Below are positions 17,884 through 26,585 of a stretch of 64,000 bases of DNA, piece after piece. How positions within the stretch are numbered: position 1 is the first letter of the stretch; every line of letters begins with the position of its first letter. The notes beneath the pieces were generated by a model that ran no database searches, was not told where the DNA came from, and saw only the letters and a list, made by a program, of their open reading frames with translations. The stretch is from Novosphingobium jiangmenense (GTDB taxonomy: Bacteria > Pseudomonadota > Alphaproteobacteria > Sphingomonadales > Sphingomonadaceae), in NCBI RefSeq assembly GCF_015694345.1, contig NZ_JADQDC010000003.1, positions 1 through 64,000 on the forward strand, read 5' to 3'. Both the position numbers and the translations under genes were made by a program.

Positions 17884-18533
17884 CACCTGAAGAAGAAGCT
17901 GCCCGCGCCGAACTGATCGAACAGGCGCGCCTCCTCTTTGCGGGGCGCGTCGAGTTCCTCAAGTCTGCGCCTGCGCTCAAGCATCTGCCCGATCCGGACG
18001 TGCCCGAGATTGCCTTTGCCGGGCGCTCGAACGTCGGCAAGTCGTCGTTGCTCAATGCGCTGACGGGCCGCAAGTCGATCGCGCGCACCTCGGTCACGCC
18101 GGGGCGCACGCAGGAGCTGAACTACTTCGAAGTGGGCGAGCCGACACGGCTGCGCCTGGTCGACATGCCGGGCTACGGCTTTGCCAAGGCTCCGCCCAAG
18201 GTGGTCGAGCAATGGCGGCGGCTGGTGCGCGATTACCTGCGCGGGCGCGTGGTATTGAAGCGCACGCTGCTGCTGATCGACAGCCGCCACGGCGTGAAGC
18301 CGGTCGATGCCGACATGATGCAGATGCTCGATGAAGCGGGCGTCGGCTATCGTGTCGTGCTGACCAAGGCCGACAAGATCAAGGCGAGCGAGCTTGAGGC
18401 GGTGACCGCAGAGACCATCGCTGCCGCTCGCAAGCGCACCGCAGCCTATCCCGAAGTGATCGTGACCTCTTCCGAAAAGAAGATGGGCATCGAGGAACTG
18501 CGCGCGGCTGTGCTGCAGGATTCGCTGATCTGA
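17880..18533 (+). CDS. engB: Ribosome biogenesis GTPase YsxC/EngB
   Basis: This 217-residue TRAFAC GTPase has G1 [13 protein letters not shown]3 DMPGYGF and G4 TKADK, with the EngB-specific [10 protein letters not shown] segment. It acts in assembly of the large ribosomal subunit. GTG 17880 overlaps the yidC stop, so expression is coupled to yidC, a common alphaproteobacterial arrangement. Confidence 0.96.
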   Translation: MTPEEEAARAELIEQARLLFAGRVEFLKSAPALKHLPDPDVPEIAFAGRSNVGKSSLLNALTGRKSIARTSVTPGRTQELNYFEVGEPTRLRLVDMPGYGFAKAPPKVVEQWRRLVRDYLRGRVVLKRTLLLIDSRHGVKPVDADMMQMLDEAGVGYRVVLTKADKIKASELEAVTAETIAAARKRTAAYPEVIVTSSEKKMGIEELRAAVLQDSLI

Positions 18534-18601
18534 ACCGTTCATCCTCGACAGAGTAAACCTGAACGTCTAGTCGCAGCCCTCAAGGCAACAGGGCAGATGC
18601 G

Positions 18602-19276
18602 ATGAAGCTGATCATCGGCAACAAGAACTATTCCAGCTGGTCGCTGCGGGGCTGGCTGGCGTGCAAGCAATCGGGCCTGCACTTCGAGGAAATCACCGTC
18701 CCGCTCTATGGCGAGGACTGGGACGAGGCGCGCCGCACCGACGAACTTGCACCATCTTCGGGCAAGGTGCCGATCCTGTGGGACGGTGACGGCGAAGATG
18801 CGCCGGTGGTGTGGGACAGCCTTGCGATCATCGATTATCTCGCGGACAAGGTCGGGCGGGACCGCTTCTGGCCCAAGGACGAGACCGCGCGGGCCATGGC
18901 GCGCTCGATGGTCGCCGAGATGCATTCGAGCTACCTGCCGCTGCGCCGCAGCCTGCCGATGAACATCCGCAAGCGCGTGGACGGCGTGGAGATAAAGCCC
19001 GAGGTCCGCGCCGATATCGTGCGCATCCTCTCGCTCTGGGCCGAGGCGCGCGCCCGCTTCGGCAAGGGTGGGCCGTTCCTGTTCGGCACCTTCTGTGCCG
19101 CCGACATCATCTATGCGCCCGTCGTCTCGCGCTTCATGACCTATGGGGTGCCTGTGCCGGGCTTCGCCATGACCTACATGGAAGCGGTCTGGACGCACGA
19201 CTGGATGCAACAATGGATCGAGGCCGCCGAGAACGAGGGCTGGACCATCGAACAGTTCGAGGAGCCCGCCCGCTGA
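18602..19276 (+). CDS. Glutathione S-transferase family protein
   Basis: This 224-residue protein has a thioredoxin-fold N-terminal domain (KLIIGNKNYSSWSLRGWLA; SSGKVPIL; WDSLAIIDYLAD) and an all-helical C-terminal domain, as in YfcF-like GSTs. The Ser/Tyr region near residue 12 is the expected glutathione-activating site. The stop overlaps the dapE start by one base, so the two are co-transcribed, although no functional link is evident. Confidence 0.85.
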   Translation: MKLIIGNKNYSSWSLRGWLACKQSGLHFEEITVPLYGEDWDEARRTDELAPSSGKVPILWDGDGEDAPVVWDSLAIIDYLADKVGRDRFWPKDETARAMARSMVAEMHSSYLPLRRSLPMNIRKRVDGVEIKPEVRADIVRILSLWAEARARFGKGGPFLFGTFCAADIIYAPVVSRFMTYGVPVPGFAMTYMEAVWTHDWMQQWIEAAENEGWTIEQFEEPAR

Positions 19277-20403
19277 TGTCTCTCGATCCCGCAATCCTCG
19301 CCGAACGTCTGATCGACTGCGAGAGCGTGACCCCCGCGACTGGCGCGGTGTTCGATTGCCTGCAGGGCATGCTCGAACCGCTGGGCTTCGAAATCCACCG
19401 CTTCGTGGCGGGCGAGGCGCCTGACGGTCCGGTCGAGAACATGTTCGCGATCCGGAAGGGGCCGGAAGGTTCGCGCCACTTCGCCTTTGCCGGGCACCTC
19501 GACGTTGTCCCGCCGGGCGAGGGCTGGACTTCAGGTCCGTTCAAGGCAGAGCGGCGGGGCGAACTGCTCTACGGGCGCGGTGCGGTGGACATGAAGGGCT
19601 CGATCGCCTCGATGGTTGCAGCGGCGGCGGAAGTGCCAGCCGAGGCGGGCACGCTCAGCTTCATCATCACCGGCGACGAGGAAGGCCCGGCGCGCTACGG
19701 CACCGTGCCGCTGCTCGAACTGATCCGGGAGATGAAGGCCGAGCCGGACCTGTGCCTGGTGGGTGAGCCGACTTCGGTCCATCGCCTGGGCGACATGGTG
19801 AAGATCGGCCGCCGCGGTTCGGTCAACATGTGGATCACCTGCAAGGGCGCGCAGGGTCACGTCGCCTATCCGCACCTTGCCGACAATCCGATCCCGCGCC
19901 TGATCGCGTTGCTGGCGGACCTCGATGCGCTGGTGCTGGACGAGGGGACGGAGTGGTTCCAGCCCTCCAACCTCGAGATCACCGACCTCGAGGTGGGCAA
20001 CAAGGCCACCAATGTCATCCCCGCCGAGGCGCGCGCGCGCATCTCGATCCGCTTCAACGACCGCCACACCGGCGCGGGGCTGGTCGCGATGGTCGAGGAC
20101 GTGGCGCGGCGGCACAAGGGCGAGGTCCGCGCGGTGATCTCGGGCGAGAGCTTCATCACCCTGCCGGGCGATTATTCCACGCTGATCGCCGAGGCGGTGA
20201 AGGCCGAGACCGGGCTGGATCCGGAACTCTCCACCAGCGGCGGCACTTCCGATGCCCGCTTCCTGCGCGCCGTCTGCCCGGTGGTGGAATTCGGCCTGTG
20301 CAATGCGACGATGCACAAGAAGGACGAGGCCGTGGCGCTGGAAGACCTTGCGGTGCTCCAGCGCATTTATCGGCGGATTACGCTGGCGGCATTAGTAGGC
20401 TGA
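19276..20403 (+). CDS. dapE: Succinyl-diaminopimelate desuccinylase
   Basis: This 375-residue M20-family metallohydrolase has the metal-binding blocks FAGHLDVVPPG, GRGAVDMKGS and TGDEEGPA, and the C-terminal STSGGTSDARF segment typical of DapE. It removes succinate from N-succinyl-LL-diaminopimelate in the lysine and peptidoglycan pathway. ATG 19276 is at the family start; the frame is open far upstream but overlaps the GST gene. Confidence 0.93.
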   Translation: MSLDPAILAERLIDCESVTPATGAVFDCLQGMLEPLGFEIHRFVAGEAPDGPVENMFAIRKGPEGSRHFAFAGHLDVVPPGEGWTSGPFKAERRGELLYGRGAVDMKGSIASMVAAAAEVPAEAGTLSFIITGDEEGPARYGTVPLLELIREMKAEPDLCLVGEPTSVHRLGDMVKIGRRGSVNMWITCKGAQGHVAYPHLADNPIPRLIALLADLDALVLDEGTEWFQPSNLEITDLEVGNKATNVIPAEARARISIRFNDRHTGAGLVAMVEDVARRHKGEVRAVISGESFITLPGDYSTLIAEAVKAETGLDPELSTSGGTSDARFLRAVCPVVEFGLCNATMHKKDEAVALEDLAVLQRIYRRITLAALVG

Positions 20404-20458
20404 GGCAGCTGCCCACCCCGCTGCGACTAGGGCTTGCTGCGCAAACCCAAGTCTCGCG

Positions 20459-20521
20459 GCCCTCCCGCCTGCGGGAGGGCGGCAACAGTGCTCTCAACTC
20501 CCCTCCCGCAAGCGGGAGGGG
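20459..20521. repeat. Two CCCTCCCGC palindromes back to back between convergent genes
   Basis: GCCCTCCCGC-CT-GCGGGAGGGC (20459-20480) and CCCCTCCCGC-AA-GCGGGAGGGG (20500-20521) are perfect palindromes 19 bp apart, flanked by CCCACCCC (20412) and GGGGGTGGG (20524). They lie between dapE and msrA, which converge. The mirrored flanks suggest two copies inserted head to head. Confidence 0.85.
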
Positions 20522-20550
20522 ATGGGGGTGGGCATTCCGACGTCAAGCTA

Positions 20551-21087
20551 TCAAGCCTTCACCTTGCCCGCGAAGCTCTTGCGCAGCTTCATCAGCTTGG
20601 GCGGGATCACGGCGAGGCAGTAGGGATTGCGCTGGCCTTCGCCTTCCCAGTATTCCTGGTGGTAGTCCTCGGCCGGATACCACGGCGCCATCGGCTCGAT
20701 CGTGGTGACGATGGGCTTTGGCCAATCGGGCTGGGCGCGTTCGATGGCCGCCTCCATCGCCGCCTGCTGCGCCTCGTCCGCAGGGAACATGGCCGAGCGG
20801 TACTGCGTGCCGATGTCGTTGCCCTGGCGGTTCAGCTGCGTCGGATCGTGCGTCGCCAGGAAGATGTCGAGGATCTGGTCGAGGCTGATCGTCTCGGGAT
20901 TGAACGTCACGCGGATAGCTTCCGCATGGCCGGTGGTGCCCGAACAGACCTGCTTGTAGGTCGGGTTCTCGACGGTGCCGCCGATGTAGCCGCTCTCGAC
21001 TTCGGTCACGCCGATCACGTCGCGGAACACTGCCTCGGTGCACCAGAAACATCCACCTGCGAGGATGGCCGTTGCTTGTTCGCTCAT
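20551..21087 (-). CDS. msrA: Peptide methionine (S)-S-oxide reductase
   Basis: This 178-residue MsrA has the catalytic [11 protein letters not shown] motif at residues 11-21 and the conserved [19 protein letters not shown] and [14 protein letters not shown] blocks. It repairs oxidised methionine in proteins. The second catalytic Cys of the recycling system is not evident near the C terminus (KSFAGKVKA), so recycling may differ from the E. coli enzyme. Confidence 0.95.
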   Translation of the reverse strand: MSEQATAILAGGCFWCTEAVFRDVIGVTEVESGYIGGTVENPTYKQVCSGTTGHAEAIRVTFNPETISLDQILDIFLATHDPTQLNRQGNDIGTQYRSAMFPADEAQQAAMEAAIERAQPDWPKPIVTTIEPMAPWYPAEDYHQEYWEGEGQRNPYCLAVIPPKLMKLRKSFAGKVKA

Positions 21088-21164
21088 GCGCTATATTCTC
21101 CTGAATTGCGTGAGAGATAAGCATCCCCCGTCCGCTTGTCACCGGCCCGAAGGAGAATCCCCAC

Positions 21165-22022
21165 ATGCGTAGAATGAGCCTTGCCCTGCTTGTCCTTGTT
21201 GCCGGCAGCAGCCTCGCCACGCCGGTAATGGCCGAAACTGCAAAGACCGCTTCGGCCAAGGTCGATCCCGCGCTTGCTGCTGCCGTGGCCGATCCGCTGC
21301 GCGAGAAGGACCGTGCGCGCGATGTCTATCGCAAGCCGGCCGAGACGCTGAGCTTCTTCCAGGTGTCGCCGACGATGAAGGTGGGCGAATATGCTCCCGG
21401 CGGCGGTTGGTATTCGCGCCTGCTCGGGCTCTACCTCGGGCCGAAGGGCAAGCTCGTCGGCCTGTACTTCGATCCCACCGCCAGCGCCTTTGGAGACAAG
21501 ATGAAGGCGGGCATTCGCGAGGGCGCCGCCAAGTATCCGGCCGAGGTCGCAGAATGGTCCGGCCAGCCTGCCGAGCGCTTCTCCGCCTTCACCCTCGACG
21601 TGCTGCCCGAAGGGGAGAAGGGCACGTTCGATCGCATCCTCGTCATGCGCATGATGCACAACCTGCTGCGCTGGAACCTCGCCGCGCACGAGATCAAGCA
21701 GATGCGCGAACTGCTGAAGCCCGATGGCATGATCGGCATCGAACAGCATCGCGCGAAGCCGGATGCGCCGTTCTCGTTCACCGATGGCTCGAAGGGTTAT
21801 CTGCGCGAGGCGGACGTGATCAAGTTCATGGAAGTGAACGGCTTCACTTATGTCGGCAAGAGCGAGGCCAACGCCAACCCCAAGGATCCGGCGAACTGGC
21901 CCGACGGCGTGTGGACTCTGCCGCCGCAGCTTGCCGGCAATCCCGATGCCGCCACCAAGGCGAAGCTGCAGGCCATCGGCGAGAGCGACCGCATGACCTT
22001 GCTGTTCCGCAAGCGCCCCTGA
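21165..22022 (+). CDS. Exported class I SAM-dependent methyltransferase-like protein
   Basis: This 285-residue protein has a signal peptide (MRRMSLALLVLVAGSSLATPVMA) and a Rossmann-type methyltransferase core (VGEYAPGGGWYSRLLGLYLGPKGK in place of the usual GxGxG block). Such exported members (COG4798) are common in sphingomonads and have no assigned substrate. A periplasmic location is odd for a SAM enzyme; it may have lost catalysis or be anchored. GGAGAA precedes ATG 21165. Confidence 0.8.
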   Translation: MRRMSLALLVLVAGSSLATPVMAETAKTASAKVDPALAAAVADPLREKDRARDVYRKPAETLSFFQVSPTMKVGEYAPGGGWYSRLLGLYLGPKGKLVGLYFDPTASAFGDKMKAGIREGAAKYPAEVAEWSGQPAERFSAFTLDVLPEGEKGTFDRILVMRMMHNLLRWNLAAHEIKQMRELLKPDGMIGIEQHRAKPDAPFSFTDGSKGYLREADVIKFMEVNGFTYVGKSEANANPKDPANWPDGVWTLPPQLAGNPDAATKAKLQAIGESDRMTLLFRKRP

Positions 22023-22075
22023 ATTGGAGCCCGGCGACGGTTGAATTGCGAAGGCAGGGGCCTTAGGTCCCTCCC

Positions 22076-22924
22076 ATGACCGAGATCTCCGTTGCCGCCC
22101 TGCAACTCGCCCTTCCCGGAGGCGAGGCCGAGAACATCGCCGCCACTGCCGCCTTGGTGGAAGAGGCTGCGCGCGGCGGCGCGCAGATCGTGCTGCCGCC
22201 GGAGCTTTTTGCCGGACCCTACTTCTGCAAGGTCGAGGACGAGGCGCTGTTCGCAATGGCCTATCCGCTCGATGCGGACCCGTCGGTGCGCGAGATGAAG
22301 AAGCTTGCCAAGGCGCACGGGATCGCCATCCCCACCAGCTTCTTCGAGCGCGACGGGCACCATTACTACAATACGCTCGCCATGATCGGCCCCGATGGCG
22401 AAGTCATGGGCATCTATCGCAAGAGCCATATCCCCGATGGCCCCGGCTACGAGGAGAAGTACTACTTCCGCCCCGGCAACACCGGCTTCAAGGTGTGGGA
22501 CGTGTTCGGCAGGCGCATCGGCGTGGGCGTGTGCTGGGACCAGTGGTATCCCGAATGCGCCCGCGCCATGGCGCTGATGGGGGCAGAGCTGCTGTTCTAT
22601 CCCACCGCCATCGGCAGCGAGCCCTATGACGCCGATCTCGACACCAGCCGCATGTGGCGCCGCGCGATGATCGGTCATGCGGTATCGAACTGCATGCCGG
22701 TCATCGCGTCCAATCGCATCGGTATGGAAGATGGCCAGCGCTTCTACGGGCACAGCTTCATTTCTGACGAATGGGGCGATTACCTTGCGGAATATGGCGC
22801 GAGCGAGACCGGGGTGCTCTATGCGACGATTGACCTGAAGCGCGCCGCCACCCACCGTGCGGGCATGGGCTTCTTCCGCGATCGCCGTCCGCAGCTTTAC
22901 GGGCGCCTGGCAGAGGACATCTGA
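22076..22924 (+). CDS. aguB: N-carbamoylputrescine amidase (nitrilase superfamily)
   Basis: This 282-residue protein has the nitrilase-superfamily triad: Glu in PPELFAGPYF, Lys in YRKSHIPDGPGYEEKYYF and Cys in GVCWDQWYPECAR. The longer motifs match N-carbamoylputrescine amidase, which makes putrescine from agmatine-derived N-carbamoylputrescine. The agmatine deiminase partner (aguA) is not in the window. The folK ribosome site lies within the last codons of this gene. Confidence 0.9.
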   Translation: MTEISVAALQLALPGGEAENIAATAALVEEAARGGAQIVLPPELFAGPYFCKVEDEALFAMAYPLDADPSVREMKKLAKAHGIAIPTSFFERDGHHYYNTLAMIGPDGEVMGIYRKSHIPDGPGYEEKYYFRPGNTGFKVWDVFGRRIGVGVCWDQWYPECARAMALMGAELLFYPTAIGSEPYDADLDTSRMWRRAMIGHAVSNCMPVIASNRIGMEDGQRFYGHSFISDEWGDYLAEYGASETGVLYATIDLKRAATHRAGMGFFRDRRPQLYGRLAEDI

Positions 22925-22926
22925 GC

Positions 22927-23430
22927 CTGCATCGTTACCTCGTCGCGCTCGGTTCGAACCAGCGCCACCCGCGCCACGGCGCACCTTCCGCGATTCTTTG
23001 GGCGGCGCTGGATGAAGTGGGGCGGCGCAATTGCACAATCGATGCGATATCTCCTACGATCCGCAGCAGGCCGATCGGGCCTTCGCAGCGCGTCTATTGC
23101 AACGGTGCAGCGGTGATCTCGACCGATCTTGAACCGCGCGCCTTGCTGGACGAACTGCAGACGGTGGAAGCCCTGTTCGGACGCCGCCGCCAGGGCCAGC
23201 GCTGGCGCTCGCGCACGCTCGATCTGGATATTGTGCTGTGGTCGGGCGGGTGCTGGGGGGACGGACATCTGACAATCCCGCACCCCGAATTCCGCAGCCG
23301 TGACTTCGTGCTGGGTCCGACCGCGCACATTGCCGGTGGCTGGCGCGATCCGATCACCGGCCTGACCCTGCGCCAGTTGAACCACCGTCTCGCCAAAGGC
23401 TTGACCCGCCCGCCCCCGCCCCCTAGGTGA
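22927..23430 (+). CDS. folK: 6-hydroxymethyl-7,8-dihydropterin pyrophosphokinase with apparent CTG start
   Basis: The frame encodes a 167-residue HPPK: LVALGSNQ near the N terminus, RWRSRTLDLDIVLW in the centre and IPHPEFRSRDFVLGP near the end. It transfers pyrophosphate to the pterin in folate synthesis. The conserved ALGSNQ lies upstream of the first in-frame ATG/GTG/TTG (GTG 23017), so translation must begin earlier. CTG 22927, nine bases after AGAGGA (22912-22917), is the best candidate, and reading the frame back through aguB shows no standard start. Automatic annotation may truncate this protein. Confidence 0.85.
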   Translation: MHRYLVALGSNQRHPRHGAPSAILWAALDEVGRRNCTIDAISPTIRSRPIGPSQRVYCNGAAVISTDLEPRALLDELQTVEALFGRRRQGQRWRSRTLDLDIVLWSGGCWGDGHLTIPHPEFRSRDFVLGPTAHIAGGWRDPITGLTLRQLNHRLAKGLTRPPPPPR

Positions 23431-23466
23431 CGCGCCACGCCTCGCGCATGATTGCGCAGCCATGGC

Positions 23467-23542
23467 GGGCCCTTAGCTCAGTCGGTAGAGCAACTGACTT
23501 TTAATCAGTAGGTCGCTGGTTCGAACCCAGCAGGGCTCACCA
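23467..23542 (+). tRNA. tRNA-Lys (TTT)
   Basis: A full cloverleaf is present: acceptor GGGCCCT pairs with AGGGCTC (one G-T), the D arm contains AGCTCAGTCGGTAGAGC, and the anticodon loop CTTTTAA carries TTT. The T arm is CTGGTTCGAACCCAG, followed by discriminator A and an encoded CCA. Confidence 0.97.
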
Positions 23543-23551
23543 CCTCTTCGG

Positions 23552-24859
23552 TCAGATCCACCCCAGAACCAGACCTGCGGCGGCGCAGATGCCGAGGACT
23601 GGCAGGATGCCCTTGCGCATGGCGAAGATCAGCACGGCCGCTGTCGTGGCGATCAGGGCGACGCGCCAGTCGAGGCTCTGCGGGACAGGCAGGGACAGCG
23701 ATACCGGGCCGAACGCCACGTCACTGGTCTGGCGGAACAGGACGTGGATGGCGAACCACAAGGTCAGGTTGGCGATGACGCCGACGACGGCTGCCGTGAT
23801 CGCGGCCAGCCCGCCCTTGAGCTTCTGCGCGTGGGACAGGCGCTCGATCCACGGGGCGAAGGCGAAGATCCAGATGAAGCAGGGGACGAAAGTGACCCAG
23901 GTTGTCAGGCCGGCTGCCAGCAGGCCGCCGACCACCGGCGAGAACGGTTCGGGCGCGCGGAAGCCGGCGAGATAGCCGACGAACTGGGTGACCATGATCA
24001 GCGGCCCCGGCGTCGTCTCGGCAAGGCCGAGACCATCGGCCATCTCGCCGGGCCGCAACCAGCCGTATGTGTCTACGGCCTGCTGCGCCATGTAGGACAG
24101 GACGGCATAAGCGCCGCCGAACGTGACGACGGCGAGCTTCGAGAAGAACAGTCCGACCTTCCACAGCGCATGATCGGTGCCAAGGAGGGCCAGAACCGCA
24201 ATCATCGGGGCAGCCCATAGTACGGCGCCGATGCCGATAGCGCGCAGGGTCAGGGTCCACGGACGCGGGGTGGTGGGCGGGGGCGTGGAATCGTTCTTCA
24301 GTCCGAGAAGATCGGGTCTGGTCGCGGCGACGGCAAAGCCGATCAGCCCCGCGCCGAGGACGACGAGCGGGAAGGGCAGGGCGAAGGCTGCCAGCGCCAG
24401 GAACGCACCTGCGGCCAGTGCCTTGTGCAGCGGCGTTTTCAGGGCGCGTCCGGCGATGCGCAACAGGGCCTGCACGACGATGGCCAGCACCGTCGCCTTG
24501 ATCCCGACGAACAGCGCGGCGAACCAGCGCAAGTCCGCAGCGAGCGCGTAAAGCATCGACAGGCCGAGAATCACCAAGGCGCCGGGAATCACGAAGAGCA
24601 GCCCCATGGCGAGGCCACCGCGCACGCCGTGCAGCTTCCAGCCGATCCAGGTGGCAAGCTGCTGCGCCTCGGGGCCGGGCAGGAAATGGCAGAAGTTCAG
24701 AGCCTGCAGGAACTGCTCTTCGCTGACCCAGCCCCGTTCTTCCACGATCTCGCGATGCATCAGCGCAATTTGCCCTGCCGGGCCGCCAAAGCTGAGGCAG
24801 CCTATGCGCGCCGAGACGCGGACAAGTTCCTCAAAGGAAGGAGCGGCGAAAACTTGCAT
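23552..24859 (-). CDS. chrA: Chromate efflux transporter
   Basis: This 435-residue CHR-family membrane protein has two homologous halves. Each begins with an amphipathic segment and a GG-rich motif (FGGPAGQIALMHREI in the first, FGGAYAVLSYMAQQ in the second), the mark of long-chain ChrA proteins, with about ten membrane spans. It exports chromate or takes part in sulfate/chromate exchange. It converges on tRNA-Lys. The start at 24859 (MQVFAAPSFEELVRV) is at the family position but has only a weak ribosome site. Confidence 0.92.
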   Translation of the reverse strand: MQVFAAPSFEELVRVSARIGCLSFGGPAGQIALMHREIVEERGWVSEEQFLQALNFCHFLPGPEAQQLATWIGWKLHGVRGGLAMGLLFVIPGALVILGLSMLYALAADLRWFAALFVGIKATVLAIVVQALLRIAGRALKTPLHKALAAGAFLALAAFALPFPLVVLGAGLIGFAVAATRPDLLGLKNDSTPPPTTPRPWTLTLRAIGIGAVLWAAPMIAVLALLGTDHALWKVGLFFSKLAVVTFGGAYAVLSYMAQQAVDTYGWLRPGEMADGLGLAETTPGPLIMVTQFVGYLAGFRAPEPFSPVVGGLLAAGLTTWVTFVPCFIWIFAFAPWIERLSHAQKLKGGLAAITAAVVGVIANLTLWFAIHVLFRQTSDVAFGPVSLSLPVPQSLDWRVALIATTAAVLIFAMRKGILPVLGICAAAGLVLGWI

Positions 24860-25036
24860 CGATTCGACCCATGACCTGTGATCCGCAAGACGCGGACCCG
24901 ACAGGCAACGCTTGGGCACGGCACGACCGCCACCTGACCGGGAGGTTGCTTCGCCCCGGTGCCGCCAGCGATAGCAGACAGACACGCGATTTCAACGCCC
25001 CGGATGGGGAAGGTTATACTCTCTCGGAAGAAGAAA

Positions 25037-25051
25037 TGGTGCCAGAAGAGG
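25037..25051 (+). other. Left attachment site (tRNA-Leu 3' end remnant)
   Basis: TGGTGCCAGAAGAGG matches 51239-51254 except for one missing C. It is preceded by an A-rich stretch on both sides (AGAAGAAA here, AAGAAAAA there). Taken as the product of site-specific integration. Confidence 0.65.
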
Positions 25052-25112
25052 GACCGTGACGTATCGACAAGGCGTTATATCACAATGTTTTGTTGCCCTG
25101 ATTCGCTGATTC

Positions 25113-25133
25113 GATACCGTCAAAAATACCGTC
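25113..25133. repeat. Integrase arm-site repeat, left end
   Basis: GATACCGTCA-AAA-ATACCGTC has two TACCGTC units 14 bp apart. It matches 51104-51124 at 19 of 21 positions. Such paired repeats near each end of an island are the usual arm-type binding sites of P4-like integrases. Confidence 0.6.
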
Positions 25134-25274
25134 TCGCGCTCTGCCTTGGTCCTCGATAAAGACTCAGATCGCTTCGAGCTTTGCTTCGGTGCTCATTGCA
25201 CTTCGTGGGTCGTCTTCGCAACAATGCCCAATCGTCGACCGTCAGCCACTGTGGCCAAGTCATGCATTCACCTC

Positions 25275-26585
25275 CTAGGCGGCAATGACTGGTCCGATCA
25301 ATCCCGCGAGCTGTTGTTGAACTGCCTTCTTACCAGTGATCAGGTTCACGGTTGCGATCCGCAGCCGTTCATCACCTTCCATTATCGCATAACCGGCGTC
25401 CAGTGTCTCGGCTCCCAGGGCTGCATGATGCGGGTACAATAACATCACCTCGCTGCATCGATAGAGGCGGACATACGCCATCATCTGATAGACGTCGGAT
25501 TGCGAAACGCCGCGCTTCTTGTCTTCCGGATTTTGGCCAACCAGCTTCCACTTCGTGTCGATCACCATCTGAACCTGGCTATTCCGCTTGATCAGAATGT
25601 CCGGTGCCGTTTGGAAGCGTGGCCTGCCTCCTTCGCCCTCCTCCATCAGGCAATAGCGGAGTCCGCCCTGCGAATGGACGGTCAGATCGCTCCCTTGCAA
25701 CGCCTTTCGCGCCAGAGCGGCGATATAGGCTTCGAACAAATCATTCATGGCGAACAGCAAGGTAATTCCCTGACCCGCTTTGGCATCATGGTTGGTGCGC
25801 TGCCATTCGCGCTTCAGGAATAGCTTCGCCAATCCGTACAGGCTTTCCCAGCGACGGTTTGTCCGATCGATGCGCACCTGCGTCCAAGGTAAGGCGCTGA
25901 CAGCCACATCGCTCACATCGGCAAGGATGAAACGGAGCTCGTCCAGTCGCCTCTGCGTCTCCAGAGCACGCGCATGATGGCGGAGCAGCACCACACAGGC
26001 CTTCATGATACGCAGCAATGGGGTGTCTGGATTCAGAGTGTCGAAGCGGCAGGCAAGCCGGTCGGGTCGCACAGCGTGATGGGTGAACTGACGGATGACA
26101 TCGAGCCGCCCCCTCAGCGCCGCTAGATCTTCTTCCTGAGCTATATAGCCGCGGGGCAGGCCGCGTCGTGCCTCGGCCAGCAGGCGATCAGTAAACAGGC
26201 GGATCAGAATATCGAGCAAGGTTTCCTTCTGCCGCGCCATTGCCAGCGCCTGTCCGTCTCCGAGTTTGAGACCAAGCGCGACGTCGAGCATTGAGATGAG
26301 CCGAGTCCGGATTGCCTCGTCGCCCTCAGCGACGCCGGAATCGATCTTCGGCAATATCTCTAGACTACATCCAGGCGCGGCAATGACGCCTACGACCTGT
26401 TGGGCCCTTATCTCGCTGTAACGATCAATAAGGATGTTGGTCCCGGGCTCGTTGGCAAGTGCATGTGACCGCGCAGCCCGAAGCAGGGCATTGGCCTCGG
26501 GGCGGGTGAAGGCACCTCTGGGCGCGGGGCCGGTGGCATTGTGAACGGGCGTGCGCCCCCATTCGTGAACAGTCAGGTGCGTCAC
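25275..26585 (-). CDS. mcrC: McrC-family nuclease subunit of a modification-dependent restriction system
   Basis: This 436-residue protein has the McrC N-terminal fold and the typical GYIAQEEDLAALRGRLDV block (about residues 146-163). Near the C terminus is a PD-(D/E)XK-type nuclease centre with Asp329 (APDILIK) and Asp343-x-Lys345 (VIDTKWK). In McrBC, McrC binds the McrB motor and cuts DNA carrying modified bases. Its start codon overlaps the stop of the upstream gene (ATGA), so it is the last gene of the defence operon. Confidence 0.9.
   Translation of the reverse strand: MTHLTVHEWGRTPVHNATGPAPRGAFTRPEANALLRAARSHALANEPGTNILIDRYSEIRAQQVVGVIAAPGCSLEILPKIDSGVAEGDEAIRTRLISMLDVALGLKLGDGQALAMARQKETLLDILIRLFTDRLLAEARRGLPRGYIAQEEDLAALRGRLDVIRQFTHHAVRPDRLACRFDTLNPDTPLLRIMKACVVLLRHHARALETQRRLDELRFILADVSDVAVSALPWTQVRIDRTNRRWESLYGLAKLFLKREWQRTNHDAKAGQGITLLFAMNDLFEAYIAALARKALQGSDLTVHSQGGLRYCLMEEGEGGRPRFQTAPDILIKRNSQVQMVIDTKWKLVGQNPEDKKRGVSQSDVYQMMAYVRLYRCSEVMLLYPHHAALGAETLDAGYAIMEGDERLRIATVNLITGKKAVQQQLAGLIGPVIAA

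Larger units (their letters stand above)
24860..25274. other. Non-coding gap containing the left island boundary
   Basis: No convincing gene lies between chrA and mcrC. Short open frames here lack a ribosome site or any recognisable motif. The gap holds the duplicated tRNA-Leu 3' end at 25037-25051 and the paired TACCGTC repeats at 25113-25133. Sequence to the right of that point looks visibly less GC-rich than sequence to the left. Confidence 0.7.

Noticed and set aside
16051..17886. Minus-strand open frame of 611 codons
   Set aside because: Antisense of yidC; composition rich in Leu, Arg and His repeats, no family resemblance.
24871..25059. Small open frame between chrA and the left att site
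   Set aside because: Crosses the island boundary and lacks a ribosome site or any conserved segment.
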